From the NCBI RefSeq assembly GCF_000346755.1, contig NZ_ANNV01000117.1:1-37342 (forward strand): 37,342 nt of DNA, in the 5' to 3' direction. Numbering within the stretch: position 1 is the stretch's first letter; each line of letters opens with the position of its first letter. The notes under the pieces were generated by a model that was given only the letters and a program-made list of their open reading frames with translations, had not been told where the DNA came from and ran no database searches. A program made the position numbers and the translations under genes. This document shows positions 1 through 6,428 of the stretch, in pieces. This DNA is from Pseudomonas sp. CBZ-4. GTDB taxonomy: Bacteria; Pseudomonadota; Gammaproteobacteria; Pseudomonadales; Pseudomonadaceae.

Positions 1-43
1 TTTTCAATCGGCAGGGTGGGTCAGTTTTAAATCAGCGCCAACA
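1..43. mobile_element. Terminus of an IS21-family-like insertion sequence (partial)
   Basis: The first 43 bases hold two imperfect direct repeats (ttttcaatcggc at 1-12 and ttttaaatcagc at 25-36) with the flanking gggtcag motif. Read on the minus strand the stretch begins TGTTGGCG and contains aaactgaccc units, which resembles the multiple terminal repeats of IS21-family elements as I remember them. A protein resembling the DUF1289 family begins abruptly just inside this edge. The transposase genes would lie left of the window, so the family assignment rests on the terminus alone. Confidence 0.38.
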
Positions 44-205
44 CCATGTATTTCCGTTTGCCAGCTGAACAGCGAACTATGTTTGAGTTGCGGTCGCACC
101 AAGGAAGACATCAGAAAATGGAAGCGGATGAAGCGTCCAGAAAAGATGGCCGCTGTACAACGCGCGACCCTGCGCCTGAAAAGCCTGCAAAAAAAGCACA
201 ATTGA
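44..205 (+). pseudogene. 3' part of a DUF1289-type small Cys-rich protein gene
   Basis: The frame reads PCISVCQLNSELCLSCGRTK, continues with EDIRKWKRM, and ends at a TGA at 203-205. The PCIxVC...CxxCGRTxxDIxxW pattern is that of DUF1289 proteins, short proteins with four conserved cysteines that probably bind metal. No start codon lies between the putative IS end and the first cysteine; the frame stays open leftward into the IS-like sequence. I read it as a gene that lost its 5' end to the insertion. If the IS call is wrong, it is an ordinary DUF1289 gene starting just outside the window. The family has no defined biochemical role. It does not overlap the minus-strand copper operon. Confidence 0.5.
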
Positions 206-311
206 ACGCCGCAGTTTAGGCCACAGTTGTACTGCGTCCTCCCTTGTTGCTGTCCTCGGCCCCCTTACGACTTCTTCTACTGCTTGAACACGTAATGGAC
301 AAAGCATTTCT

Positions 312-347
312 CGCTGCATGGCCATGGTGGACGGTAGCCATGCAGCG
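312..347 (-). terminator. Inverted repeat after the cop operon
   Basis: A perfect 11-bp inverted repeat (cgctgcatggc at 312-322, gccatgcagcg at 337-347) with a 14-base loop lies 20 bases past the stop of the last gene of the minus-strand operon. There is no clear U-tract, so factor-independent termination is uncertain; it may stabilise the mRNA 3' end. Bases 206-311 hold nothing I recognise. Confidence 0.4.
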
Positions 348-366
348 TTAGATGGACAGGGCCAGA

Positions 367-834
367 TTAATTGCCGGGGTATTCAGCAAGGACCTGATCC
401 GCGCCGGCTTTTGTCAGCCCGATTACCTGATAAGCATCATGTTTTCCGTTGACTTCCATGCCTGGAGATCCAGCCGGCATGCCAGGAACGGCGATCCCGA
501 GAAGGTCGTCACGTTTGCTCATCGCAATGATTTGCTCGGCGGGCACGTGACCTTCAACAAACTTTCCATTGATCATTGCTGTGTGGCAGGACGAGAGTCG
601 TGGAGCAACACCGAGATCCTGCTTGACAGCGCTCATGTTGGTTTCTACATGATCAACGACGGTGAAGCCGTTAGCTTCAAGGTGCTGGATCCACTTCTTG
701 CAGCATCCACAGTTAGCGTCACGATGGACGTCGATCGTCAGCGACTCTGCTGCATGACCAGCTGAACTGATAAACAAAGCCGCGAATGCAGCGAGGCGAA
801 GTGCCCGACCGGGACGAAGTAAGTTATTTCGCAT
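367..834 (-). CDS. DUF411 family periplasmic metal-binding protein
   Basis: A 155-residue protein with a signal peptide (about residues 1-28, ending AGHAAE) and the DUF411 core. The Cys cluster DANCGCCKKW (C42, C44, C45) follows the first beta strand, as is typical of these proteins, which are often encoded in copper and mercury resistance clusters and are thought to bind copper in the periplasm. The start at 834 is chosen because AAGGAG lies 7 bases upstream and a signal peptide follows; longer starts in the same frame would add a low-complexity extension inside the preceding gene. It overlaps the end of the cytochrome c gene by 11 bases, so the two are probably translationally coupled. It is the last gene of the copA operon. 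Confidence 0.85.
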   Translation of the reverse strand: MRNNLLRPGRALRLAAFAALFISSAGHAAESLTIDVHRDANCGCCKKWIQHLEANGFTVVDHVETNMSAVKQDLGVAPRLSSCHTAMINGKFVEGHVPAEQIIAMSKRDDLLGIAVPGMPAGSPGMEVNGKHDAYQVIGLTKAGADQVLAEYPGN

Positions 835-1639
835 GGGTATGCTCCTTCCCATCAGCGTGGGTATGAGTTTTTGGCTGAACGGCCGAAGTTGCAGGAGCGT
901 CATGTGAAGCCTCCACAACCTGAGGATGGGCGTGTTCGGTACTTTCATCCTGAGAAGGCGCTGAGGCCGCCTCATGGGCATGGGCGCTGTTTCTCTCGCC
1001 ATGATGGTCGCCTGCTTCGGCTATCTCTTCGGCTGCACCCGCATCATGATGCCCAGCGGCAGCCCCTTTTTGGCCCTCATGCTGGCCTTCATGGTTATGC
1101 ATTTTGCTCTCGCCGCCACCGTGTTGATGACCATCGCTGCTGGTTGCTAGAGCGTTGTATTGCTCTGCATCCAATGAAGGCAACTGCTGGAGAAAAGCGA
1201 CCATTCCCCAGATGTAGGGATCGGCCATGCTTTTACCCCAAGCGGGCATGCCTGTGGATTTGATTCCATGCTTGATGATCCAGAAAGCTGCGGCAGGGTT
1301 TCCATCAACGCCCAGTTTTGAAAGATTCGGAGGTGCAGGGTAAAGGCTATTACTTAACTCGGTTCCTGCAATACCCGGAGCCAGATGGCAACCGATGCAC
1401 ATAGCGTTGTAGTTGCCAGCACCTGCGCGGATGAGAGCTTCTTCGCTCAGGTCGGGGACTTTAATATCGCGTGAGCGCACAGCAATCGAGCGATCCCGAG
1501 CAGTGGAAAGAAGTGAGTGAACGGGGCCGAAATGCGGATCATCCGCCCCTACATTGATCACACCAAAATACACCACGCCGGCACCTATTATTGCGGCGAC
1601 CACCCCGGCAGCAGTCAATGTTTTCAATGTTCTTTTCAT
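824..1639 (-). CDS. Membrane-anchored c-type cytochrome with a His-rich tail
   Basis: A 271-residue protein. Residues 1-30 form a hydrophobic N-terminal anchor or signal. One haem-binding motif, CIGCH, lies at residues 81-85, and a likely distal Met ligand is in STGMPAW (M131), so residues 65-155 are one class I cytochrome c domain. The remaining hundred or so residues are low-complexity and rich in His, Glu and Ala, with many HxH pairs that could bind copper. It lies between copB (9 bases away) and the DUF411 gene (11-base overlap). Cytochromes c of this kind recur in copper islands; a role in electron transfer linked to copper oxidation, or as a haem-tethered copper sponge, is inference. 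The His-rich tail may have grown by simple repeats. Confidence 0.85.
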   Translation of the reverse strand: MKRTLKTLTAAGVVAAIIGAGVVYFGVINVGADDPHFGPVHSLLSTARDRSIAVRSRDIKVPDLSEEALIRAGAGNYNAMCIGCHLAPGIAGTELSNSLYPAPPNLSKLGVDGNPAAAFWIIKHGIKSTGMPAWGKSMADPYIWGMVAFLQQLPSLDAEQYNALATSSDGHQHGGGESKMHNHEGQHEGQKGAAAGHHDAGAAEEIAEAGDHHGERNSAHAHEAASAPSQDESTEHAHPQVVEASHDAPATSAVQPKTHTHADGKEHTHAK

Positions 1640-1648
1640 GTCAGGCCC

Positions 1649-2590
1649 TCAAAACCACATCCGAATACCGGCGACAAATCGCGCCTCGTTCGCATCCTCT
1701 CCTTCATCGCTGGCCAGGTCTGCCGTATTGCCGTAGGAGCGGCTCCAGCTAACCCCAATGTAAGGGGCAAATTGGCGAACAATCTCATAACGCAATCGGA
1801 GCCCTACTTCGGTGTTTGCCAATCCAGACCCAATGCCGCGCTGAGGATCATTTTTTCCGTAAAAATTGGCTTCGGCCGTCGGCTGCAAGATCAGGCGATT
1901 GGTCAGCAGAATGTCGTAGTCGCCTTCCAATCGAGCAGCGGTTTGACCGTTCTCACCGATGTAGGCAGTCGCTTCGGCTTCAAAGTTATAGAGGGCTATG
2001 CCCTGAATACCGAGCGCTCCCCAAGTTTGTGGTGACCCGGGCTTGAAGTCTTGTCGTACGCCGGTGACGACATCCCACCATGGACCGATGGAGTGCCCCC
2101 AAAGTGCTGATAGTTCAGCGTTTTCCGTTACGCCATTGGTACGTTCGCCTTCCGAGCGCAACCACAGTCGGTCAACGTCACCGCCGATCCATCCTTTTGC
2201 ATCCCAGGCCAATGCACTACCGTCGTCAGCATCCTGGTACTCAAACTTATCCAGCAGCATGAAGGAGTTGAGTTTTTTGTCGTGGACACCATGACCAGCA
2301 ACATCTGGAAAGGCGGCTGCACGGTCAGCGTCGGTAAGTACGGGGACTGGGGTTCGACTGGTGGTAGCCGCCCCTCCATCCATACTTTTCATTCCGTTCA
2401 TTTGCCCGTCATCCATACTCATCTTGCTGTGATCCATAGCCCCCATCTTGCTATGGTCCACAGCTCCCATTGAGCCGTGGTCCATCTTGGAGTGATCCAT
2501 CTCTTCAGCGGCATGAGCCACGACAAAGAAAGCAGGACTGGTAGAGACTGCCAGTGCCATCAACGTTGGGCGTAAAAACTTACTGGTCAT
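1649..2590 (-). CDS. copB: Copper resistance outer membrane protein CopB
   Basis: A 313-residue protein with a signal peptide (about 1-27, ending VVAHA), then a Met/His-rich segment with MDHSKM, MDHGSM and MSMDDGQM units (about residues 31-75), then a CopB beta-barrel domain. The barrel domain contains [32 protein letters not shown] and the terminal FVAGIRMWF, ending in the aromatic residue usual for outer-membrane barrels. CopB sequesters or passes copper at the outer membrane and works with CopA. The start at 2590 gives a proper signal peptide and lies 4 bases after the stop of the small upstream gene; the longer in-frame start at 2638 would put charged residues ahead of the signal. Third gene of the copA operon. 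Confidence 0.92.
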   Translation of the reverse strand: MTSKFLRPTLMALAVSTSPAFFVVAHAAEEMDHSKMDHGSMGAVDHSKMGAMDHSKMSMDDGQMNGMKSMDGGAATTSRTPVPVLTDADRAAAFPDVAGHGVHDKKLNSFMLLDKFEYQDADDGSALAWDAKGWIGGDVDRLWLRSEGERTNGVTENAELSALWGHSIGPWWDVVTGVRQDFKPGSPQTWGALGIQGIALYNFEAEATAYIGENGQTAARLEGDYDILLTNRLILQPTAEANFYGKNDPQRGIGSGLANTEVGLRLRYEIVRQFAPYIGVSWSRSYGNTADLASDEGEDANEARFVAGIRMWF

Positions 2591-2594
2591 GATC

Positions 2595-2843
2595 TCAATC
2601 TGCCTTTTTGGTTTTTTGGTCATGATCCATCGACTCATGGTTCATCTTGCTGTGATCCATTGACCCGTGATCGGGCTTTGACTCGTTTGTCGTAGTTGCA
2701 GGCTTGCTCGTTGCTTTCGCAGGAGTAGCAGCTGAATGAACACTACTATCTTCGACTGCCAGCGCCACGGACGAGAGTCCACCCACCAAGCCGACGGCAA
2801 AGAGGCAGCCGACCAGCGATTTACGATTTAGGTATGTGCTCAC
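2595..2843 (-). CDS. Small exported Met/His-rich (MDHSKM) protein between copA and copB
   Basis: 82 residues: a signal peptide (about 1-29, ending SVALA), a Ser/Thr/Ala/Lys spacer, and a C-terminal MDHSKM/MDHDQ stretch rich in Met, His and Asp. A GTG start at 2841-2843 has AAAGGAG 7 bases upstream, which supports translation. It begins 12 bases after copA stops and ends 4 bases before copB begins. The motif is the same one repeated in CopA and CopB, so it is probably a periplasmic Cu(I)-binding peptide. It could be a detached copy of the Met-rich segment of either neighbour. I know no named family for it. Confidence 0.75.
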   Translation of the reverse strand: MSTYLNRKSLVGCLFAVGLVGGLSSVALAVEDSSVHSAATPAKATSKPATTTNESKPDHGSMDHSKMNHESMDHDQKTKKAD

Positions 2844-2855
2844 AGATCGTCTCCT

Positions 2856-4775
2856 TTACTCATCAACCCGTACTTCACGGAACATGCCCATTTCCATATG
2901 GAAAAGCAGGTGGCAGTGATAGGCCCAGCGACCTAAGGCATCGGCGGTGACTCGATAGCTGCGCTTGGTACCTGGTGGCATGTCGATCGTGTGCTTGCGC
3001 ACCATGAACTTACCGTTCTCATCTTCAAGGTCGCTCCACATGCCGTGAAGGTGGATGGGGTGGGTCATCATGGTGTCGTTCACCAGGGTGATACGCAGAC
3101 GCTCCCCATACTTCAGACGAAGCGGCTCGGCGTCAGAGAATTTGATGCCGTTGAAGGACCACGAAAACCTCTCCATGTGACCGGTCAGATGAAGCTCAAT
3201 GGTGCGATTGGGCTCGCGACCGTCAGGGTCTTGGAAAGTGCTTTTCAGGTCTGAGTAGGTGAGCACTCGACGACCATTGTTTCGTAACCCGATGCCTGGA
3301 TCGTTTAGCTTGGGCGTTGGGTTCATGGCTTGCATGTCAACCAACGGGTTGTTGGTTTCGGACGCTGGGTGAGTCTGCATTTCGCCACCCATACTGCCCA
3401 TCCCTGCCATCTTGCTGTGGTCCATGCCAGCCATGTTGGACATGTCGCCTTTGTCCATTCCCGCCATCTTGCTGTGGTCCATACCGGCCATGTTAGTCAT
3501 GTCACCGCTGTCCATGCCGGTCATCCCGGTCATGTCACTTTGGTCCATTCCCGCCATTTTGCTGTGGTCCATGCCAGCCATGCCTGACATGTCACCTTGT
3601 TTCATATCGCCGCCGCCCATACCAGCCATGCTGCCATGGTCCATGCCCGCCATACCGCCCATACCCATGTCATCCATGGTCAAAAGCGGCCGAGGATCGA
3701 TCGCAGGTACCTGTGCCTTTAATCCTTCGCGAACTGCCAAGGTTCCACGTGCATAACCGGTTCTATCCATGGACTGGGCGAAGATTGTGTAAGCCTCTTC
3801 GCTGGCAGGTTCTACGATCACGTCATACGTTTCTGCCACGGCGATGCGGAATTCATCGACGCTGACTGGTTTGACATATTGGCCGTCAGCCGCCACAACG
3901 GTCATTTTCAAACCAGGGATGCGGACGTCGAAATAGCTCATAGCTGAGCCGTTGATAAAGCGCAGGCGCAGCTTTTCGCCCGGCTTGAAAATACCGGTCC
4001 AGTTACCGTTAGGCGCCTGGCCATTCATGAGATAGGTGTAAGTATCCCCACTGACGTCTGCGAGATCAGTGGGGTTCATTTTCATTTCAGCCCACATCTT
4101 CCGGTCGGCCACGGCAGCAGACCAACCTTGCTTGCTGACGTCGTCGATAAAGTCGCCCACGGTACGTTTGTGGTGGTTGTAGTAGTCCGATTGCTTCTTG
4201 AGCTTGGCCATGACGCGACTAGGATCTTCATCGGTCCAGTCAGTCAACATCACCACATAGTCGCGGTTGTATTGAAAAGGTTCAGGCTCTTTCGAGTCGA
4301 TGACGATTGGACCGTAAACGCCTGCCTGCTCCTGCAAACCAGAGTGGCTGTGGTACCAGTACGTACCGTTCTGATGCACCTTGAATTTGTACTCGTACAT
4401 GCCATCGGGCGCGATGCCATGGAAACTCAAACCCGGTACACCGTCCATATTGGCGGGCAGAATGATCCCGTGCCAATGAATTGAGGTGTCATGGTCTAGG
4501 CGATTTTTCACACGCAGTGTGACCGTCTCGCCTTCGCGCCAGCGCAGCAAAGGTCCGGGCAACGAACCATTGATGGTCATGGCTGTGCGCGGCGAGCCAG
4601 TTATGTTTACAGGGGTTTCACCAATAAACAGATCAAATTCGTTACCGGTGAGAACGCTCGGCAGACCAGGACTGGTCACTGCCCATACAGGAGTGCGCCA
4701 CAGGCCAAGGCCGCCGAGAATGCCACCAGCGGCCAGGCCTTTAACGAATGTCCGCCTAGAGGTTTTGGAATGCAT
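2856..4775 (-). CDS. copA: Multicopper oxidase CopA (copper resistance system)
   Basis: 639 residues, the usual CopA length. The N-terminus has a twin-arginine signal (SRRTFVKGLAAGG, residues 6-18), fitting export as a folded copper enzyme. Copper ligands are visible: HWHG (100-103), HSH (142-144), HPIHLHG (572-578) and HCHLLFHMEMGM (620 onward), giving the type 1 and trinuclear centres. A long Met/His-rich insert (about residues 366-465) contains MAGMDHSKM repeats. CopA oxidises Cu(I) and binds several copper atoms in the periplasm. First gene of a five-gene operon. A CopR box lies 183 bases upstream, followed by a long hairpin in the leader. The ribosome-binding site is weak (GGAC about 10 bases ahead). 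Confidence 0.96.
   Translation of the reverse strand: MHSKTSRRTFVKGLAAGGILGGLGLWRTPVWAVTSPGLPSVLTGNEFDLFIGETPVNITGSPRTAMTINGSLPGPLLRWREGETVTLRVKNRLDHDTSIHWHGIILPANMDGVPGLSFHGIAPDGMYEYKFKVHQNGTYWYHSHSGLQEQAGVYGPIVIDSKEPEPFQYNRDYVVMLTDWTDEDPSRVMAKLKKQSDYYNHHKRTVGDFIDDVSKQGWSAAVADRKMWAEMKMNPTDLADVSGDTYTYLMNGQAPNGNWTGIFKPGEKLRLRFINGSAMSYFDVRIPGLKMTVVAADGQYVKPVSVDEFRIAVAETYDVIVEPASEEAYTIFAQSMDRTGYARGTLAVREGLKAQVPAIDPRPLLTMDDMGMGGMAGMDHGSMAGMGGGDMKQGDMSGMAGMDHSKMAGMDQSDMTGMTGMDSGDMTNMAGMDHSKMAGMDKGDMSNMAGMDHSKMAGMGSMGGEMQTHPASETNNPLVDMQAMNPTPKLNDPGIGLRNNGRRVLTYSDLKSTFQDPDGREPNRTIELHLTGHMERFSWSFNGIKFSDAEPLRLKYGERLRITLVNDTMMTHPIHLHGMWSDLEDENGKFMVRKHTIDMPPGTKRSYRVTADALGRWAYHCHLLFHMEMGMFREVRVDE
3382..3679 (-). 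repeat. MDHSKM-type Met/His repeats inside copA
   Basis: About 100 codons of copA are built from variants of a nonapeptide-like unit such as MAGMDHSKM, MAGMDKGDM, MTGMDSGDM and MAGMDHGSM. At DNA level the units keep a core such as atcttgctgtggtccat (plus strand), and closely related blocks recur in the small gene at 2595 and in copB. Such Met/His motifs bind Cu(I). The repetition also keeps plus-strand frames open, which explains long shadow frames here. Confidence 0.85.
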
Positions 4776-4879
4776 GCCGTTTATGTCCGATCAGTCAAAA
4801 GGGAAGCCGTGCGAAACAACCAATGAGTTGCTCAAACAGGTGAAGGCGCTCTCCTCGGGGGTTTGTAATGAGCCCGAAT

Positions 4880-4927
4880 GAGCTCGCTCGCCGTCACTAA
4901 AAACGAGTTCTTACGGCAAGCGAGCTC
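4880..4927. other. Long inverted repeat in the copA leader
   Basis: gagctcgctcgccgt at 4880-4894 pairs with acggcaagcgagctc at 4913-4927 with one mismatch, forming a 15-bp stem with an 18-base loop. It lies between the CopR box at 4958 and the copA start, so it would be in the copA 5' leader if transcription starts near the box. It could stop read-through from the PtrA-like gene upstream, or structure the leader. There is no U-run on either side. Confidence 0.45.
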
Positions 4928-4957
4928 AGAAATTGCCACATTTGAACCACCACAGTG

Positions 4958-4973
4958 ATTACATTTCTGTCAG
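4958..4973 (-). promoter_or_regulatory. CopR box A upstream of copA
   Basis: On the minus strand this reads CTGACAGAAATGTAAT, an exact match to CTGACA-N5-GTAAT, the form of CopR box I recall for pseudomonads. It faces copA, 183 bases from its start, and lies just past the stop of the PtrA-like gene at 4995. Confidence 0.7.
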
Positions 4974-4994
4974 CTTGGGAACGCAGCAAGCTAT

Positions 4995-5201
4995 TCAGCA
5001 ATTCTTGTGGTCCATCGCTTTGGCTTGGCTTTCTGCGATGGGAGGTTGGGTGCTTTGCTTTTGGGCTACTTGATACGATTCCATTGAATCATTCCTAGCC
5101 ACTTCCATACGTGCGAACGCCCGGTCACCACCGCCTTCAGCCATTGCCAAAGAAGAGGCGGTCAGGGCTGCGATGATGAGCAAAGTTTTGATGGGATTCA
5201 T
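4995..5201 (-). CDS. Small exported PtrA-like protein
   Basis: 68 residues: a signal peptide (about 1-21, ending SLAMA) followed by EGGGDRAFARMEVARNDSME and a short polar tail ending MDHKNC. The E(G/S)GGDRxxxRME motif is shared with the protein at 9859-10212 and is typical of proteins annotated as having a PtrA N-terminal domain; PtrA is a small copper-inducible protein encoded beside copRS in P. aeruginosa. The start at 5201 has GAGGA 8 bases upstream; the longer frame to 5243 lacks a signal at its N-terminus. A CopR box lies 124 bases upstream. It is probably a periplasmic copper-binding peptide, with the terminal His and Cys as possible ligands. Molecular function is not firmly known. Confidence 0.72.
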   Translation of the reverse strand: MNPIKTLLIIAALTASSLAMAEGGGDRAFARMEVARNDSMESYQVAQKQSTQPPIAESQAKAMDHKNC

Positions 5202-5324
5202 TTGTATTTCCTCGGATGAGTATTGATAACCCCTCGAATCCACATCAAGTGATGATTCTTAGGGGAGAGCTTAAGGCTCAATAGGACTATAAGACTCATC
5301 CCCTGTCAGGAACCTTAGGTGAAT

Positions 5325-5340
5325 ATTACAGTTGTGTCAG
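5325..5340 (-). promoter_or_regulatory. CopR box B upstream of the PtrA-like gene
   Basis: The minus strand reads CTGACACAACTGTAAT, an exact CTGACA-N5-GTAAT match with a different N5 from box A, so the conserved halves stand out. It lies 124 bases ahead of the start at 5201. The rest of 5202-5586 is AT-rich, carries no convincing gene, and separates the copper genes from the plus-strand flgB-like gene. Confidence 0.68.
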
Positions 5341-5586
5341 GTTGCGATATTTTTCTTGAGGAACACGCTATTTAATCCGTAAGGTCTAGATCTTTCAGCG
5401 TCACACCGCTATTTACTGAGTATCAGTTTGAGGTGCGTAACTTTGTAAGCATCCGATAGCTTTCAAGGTGCAGACGTTTATTTAGTTTTTGCACTGGAAC
5501 TGCATATGTGAGCCTGGATGCACCGCGTCAACATTTAAGTATTCGATGCTTATGGAAAATAGCAACACTACTGAGGGTGATTGAGT

Positions 5587-5999
5587 GTGAGTATTAATTT
5601 TGAGAAAGCGCTTGGCTCCGCAGAAAGAAAGTTAATTTATCGTAGTAAAAGAGCTGAAATCCTGAGTAACAATATCGCAAACGCTGAAACGCCGAACTTC
5701 AAGGTCCGAGACTTAGATTTTTCTACTGTGCTTGCAAGCCAGACAAAAAAACTCCTGCTACTCCGCTTTCTTTGAAAACAACAAGTGTAAAACACATTAC
5801 CGAAAAAGAATCAGCAAGTGATATTTACGGAGGTGCTTTGCTTTACAGCACACCAGCTCAACCTGCCATTGATCAAAATACTGTCGATCAGCAGGTCGAG
5901 ATCGCAAAGTACACAGAAAATGGAATACGTTTCGACGCCGCTTTTACTAGGTTGAATGGAGCATTCAAAGGTTTGCTCAAAGCTCTGCGAGGTAATTAG
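5587..5999 (+). pseudogene. Orphan flgB-like flagellar rod protein gene, frameshifted
   Basis: Two overlapping frames together give one FlgB-like protein of about 137 residues. The first reads SINFEKALGSAERKL and RAEILSNNIANAETPNFKVR, the FlgB N-terminal signature, and stops at 5773-5775. The second, one frame back, carries PAIDQNTVDQQVEIAKYTEN and LNGAFKGLLKALRGN, the FlgB C-terminus. The break lies at a run of seven A (5745-5751); one more A, or a -1 slip on A_AAA_AAA, joins them as TKKTPATPLSLK. The GTG start at 5587 is preferred because GAGGG lies 9 bases upstream. FlgB normally forms the proximal rod of the flagellum within a large operon; here it stands alone in a copper island and is more AT-rich than its neighbours. 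Probably a decayed transferred gene. Confidence 0.75.
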
Positions 6000-6064
6000 T
6001 AGCGCAGGGCTTGCGAGCGGTAATTGTGGCAGACGTGGCTGCTTTGGTACTCCCTGAGGGTTAA

Positions 6065-6102
6065 CCAAGGGGAGCCCCCTGTATACGGGGCTCTGACCTT
6101 GG
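6065..6102. terminator. Hairpin between the convergent flgB-like and copZ genes
   Basis: ccaagg at 6065-6070 pairs with ccttgg at 6097-6102, and agcccc with ggggct inside, separated by small bulges and a loop around ctgtatac. It lies between the end of the plus-strand flgB-like gene (5999) and the end of minus-strand copZ (6117), the place for a bidirectional terminator. There is no strong U-tract. Confidence 0.45.
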
Positions 6103-6116
6103 AAAGGTGCCAGCAT

Positions 6117-6317
6117 TCAAGCGCTGATCAGGGAAGGAAAACCTAACGCCTCGACAGCTTTACGAACCTGCTCTGGGCTTTCGCTGCTTTCAACACTCAC
6201 CTTACCGGCTGACCGATCCACGGAAACTGTAGCTTCGTTGTCCAGTGACTGAATCGCTTTGGTGATTTTGCTGACGCAACTGCCGCAACCGATGCCTGAT
6301 ACATCTAAGACGAACAT
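6117..6317 (-). CDS. copZ: CopZ-like copper chaperone (HMA domain)
   Basis: 66 residues forming a single heavy-metal-associated domain: MFVLDVSGIGCGSC with the metal-binding pair C11 and C14, followed by the beta-alpha-beta pattern ending EALGFPS. It would carry Cu(I) in the cytosol and hand it to a P1B ATPase, the gene for which lies directly upstream on the same strand. AGAGGA sits about 7 bases ahead of the ATG. It has its own promoter with MerR-family geometry at 6362-6392, so it can be induced separately from the ATPase. The N-terminus is shorter and starts closer to the motif than in many CopZ proteins. The MerP family is an alternative name, but the context is copper. Confidence 0.85.
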   Translation of the reverse strand: MFVLDVSGIGCGSCVSKITKAIQSLDNEATVSVDRSAGKVSVESSESPEQVRKAVEALGFPSLISA

Positions 6318-6361
6318 GGTTATTCCTCTCGTGCTGAGCGGTCTCTTTTCACCGCACCGAC

Positions 6362-6392
6362 AGCATCAACGTTGACACGATGGCAAGGTCAA
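6362..6392 (-). promoter_or_regulatory. CueR-type (MerR-family) promoter for copZ
   Basis: Reading the minus strand: -35 TTGACC (6387-6392), a 19-base spacer (6368-6386), and -10 GATGCT (6362-6367). The 19-bp spacer is the distinguishing feature of MerR-family promoters. Within it ACCTTGCCA and TGTCAACGT form a dyad with 7 of 9 positions symmetric, as in CueR sites. The start codon of copZ is 45 bases downstream. No cueR gene is present in the window, so the regulator would act in trans. The -10 is weak, as expected of an activator-dependent promoter. Confidence 0.65.
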
Positions 6393-6428
6393 CAGTTATC
6401 TGTTTCGGGTTGTGAGTGCCGTTGAAGC

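Noticed and set aside
3330..3756. Plus-strand frames rich in His, Val or Pro across the copA Met repeats
   Set aside because: They are antisense shadows kept open by the repetitive MDHSKM codons; no ribosome site or family resemblance.
5480..5586. A sigma-54 or flagellar sigma-28 promoter for the flgB-like gene
   Set aside because: The tggaactgcat stretch lacks the GC element at -12 and no TAAA-N15-GCCGATAA match was found.
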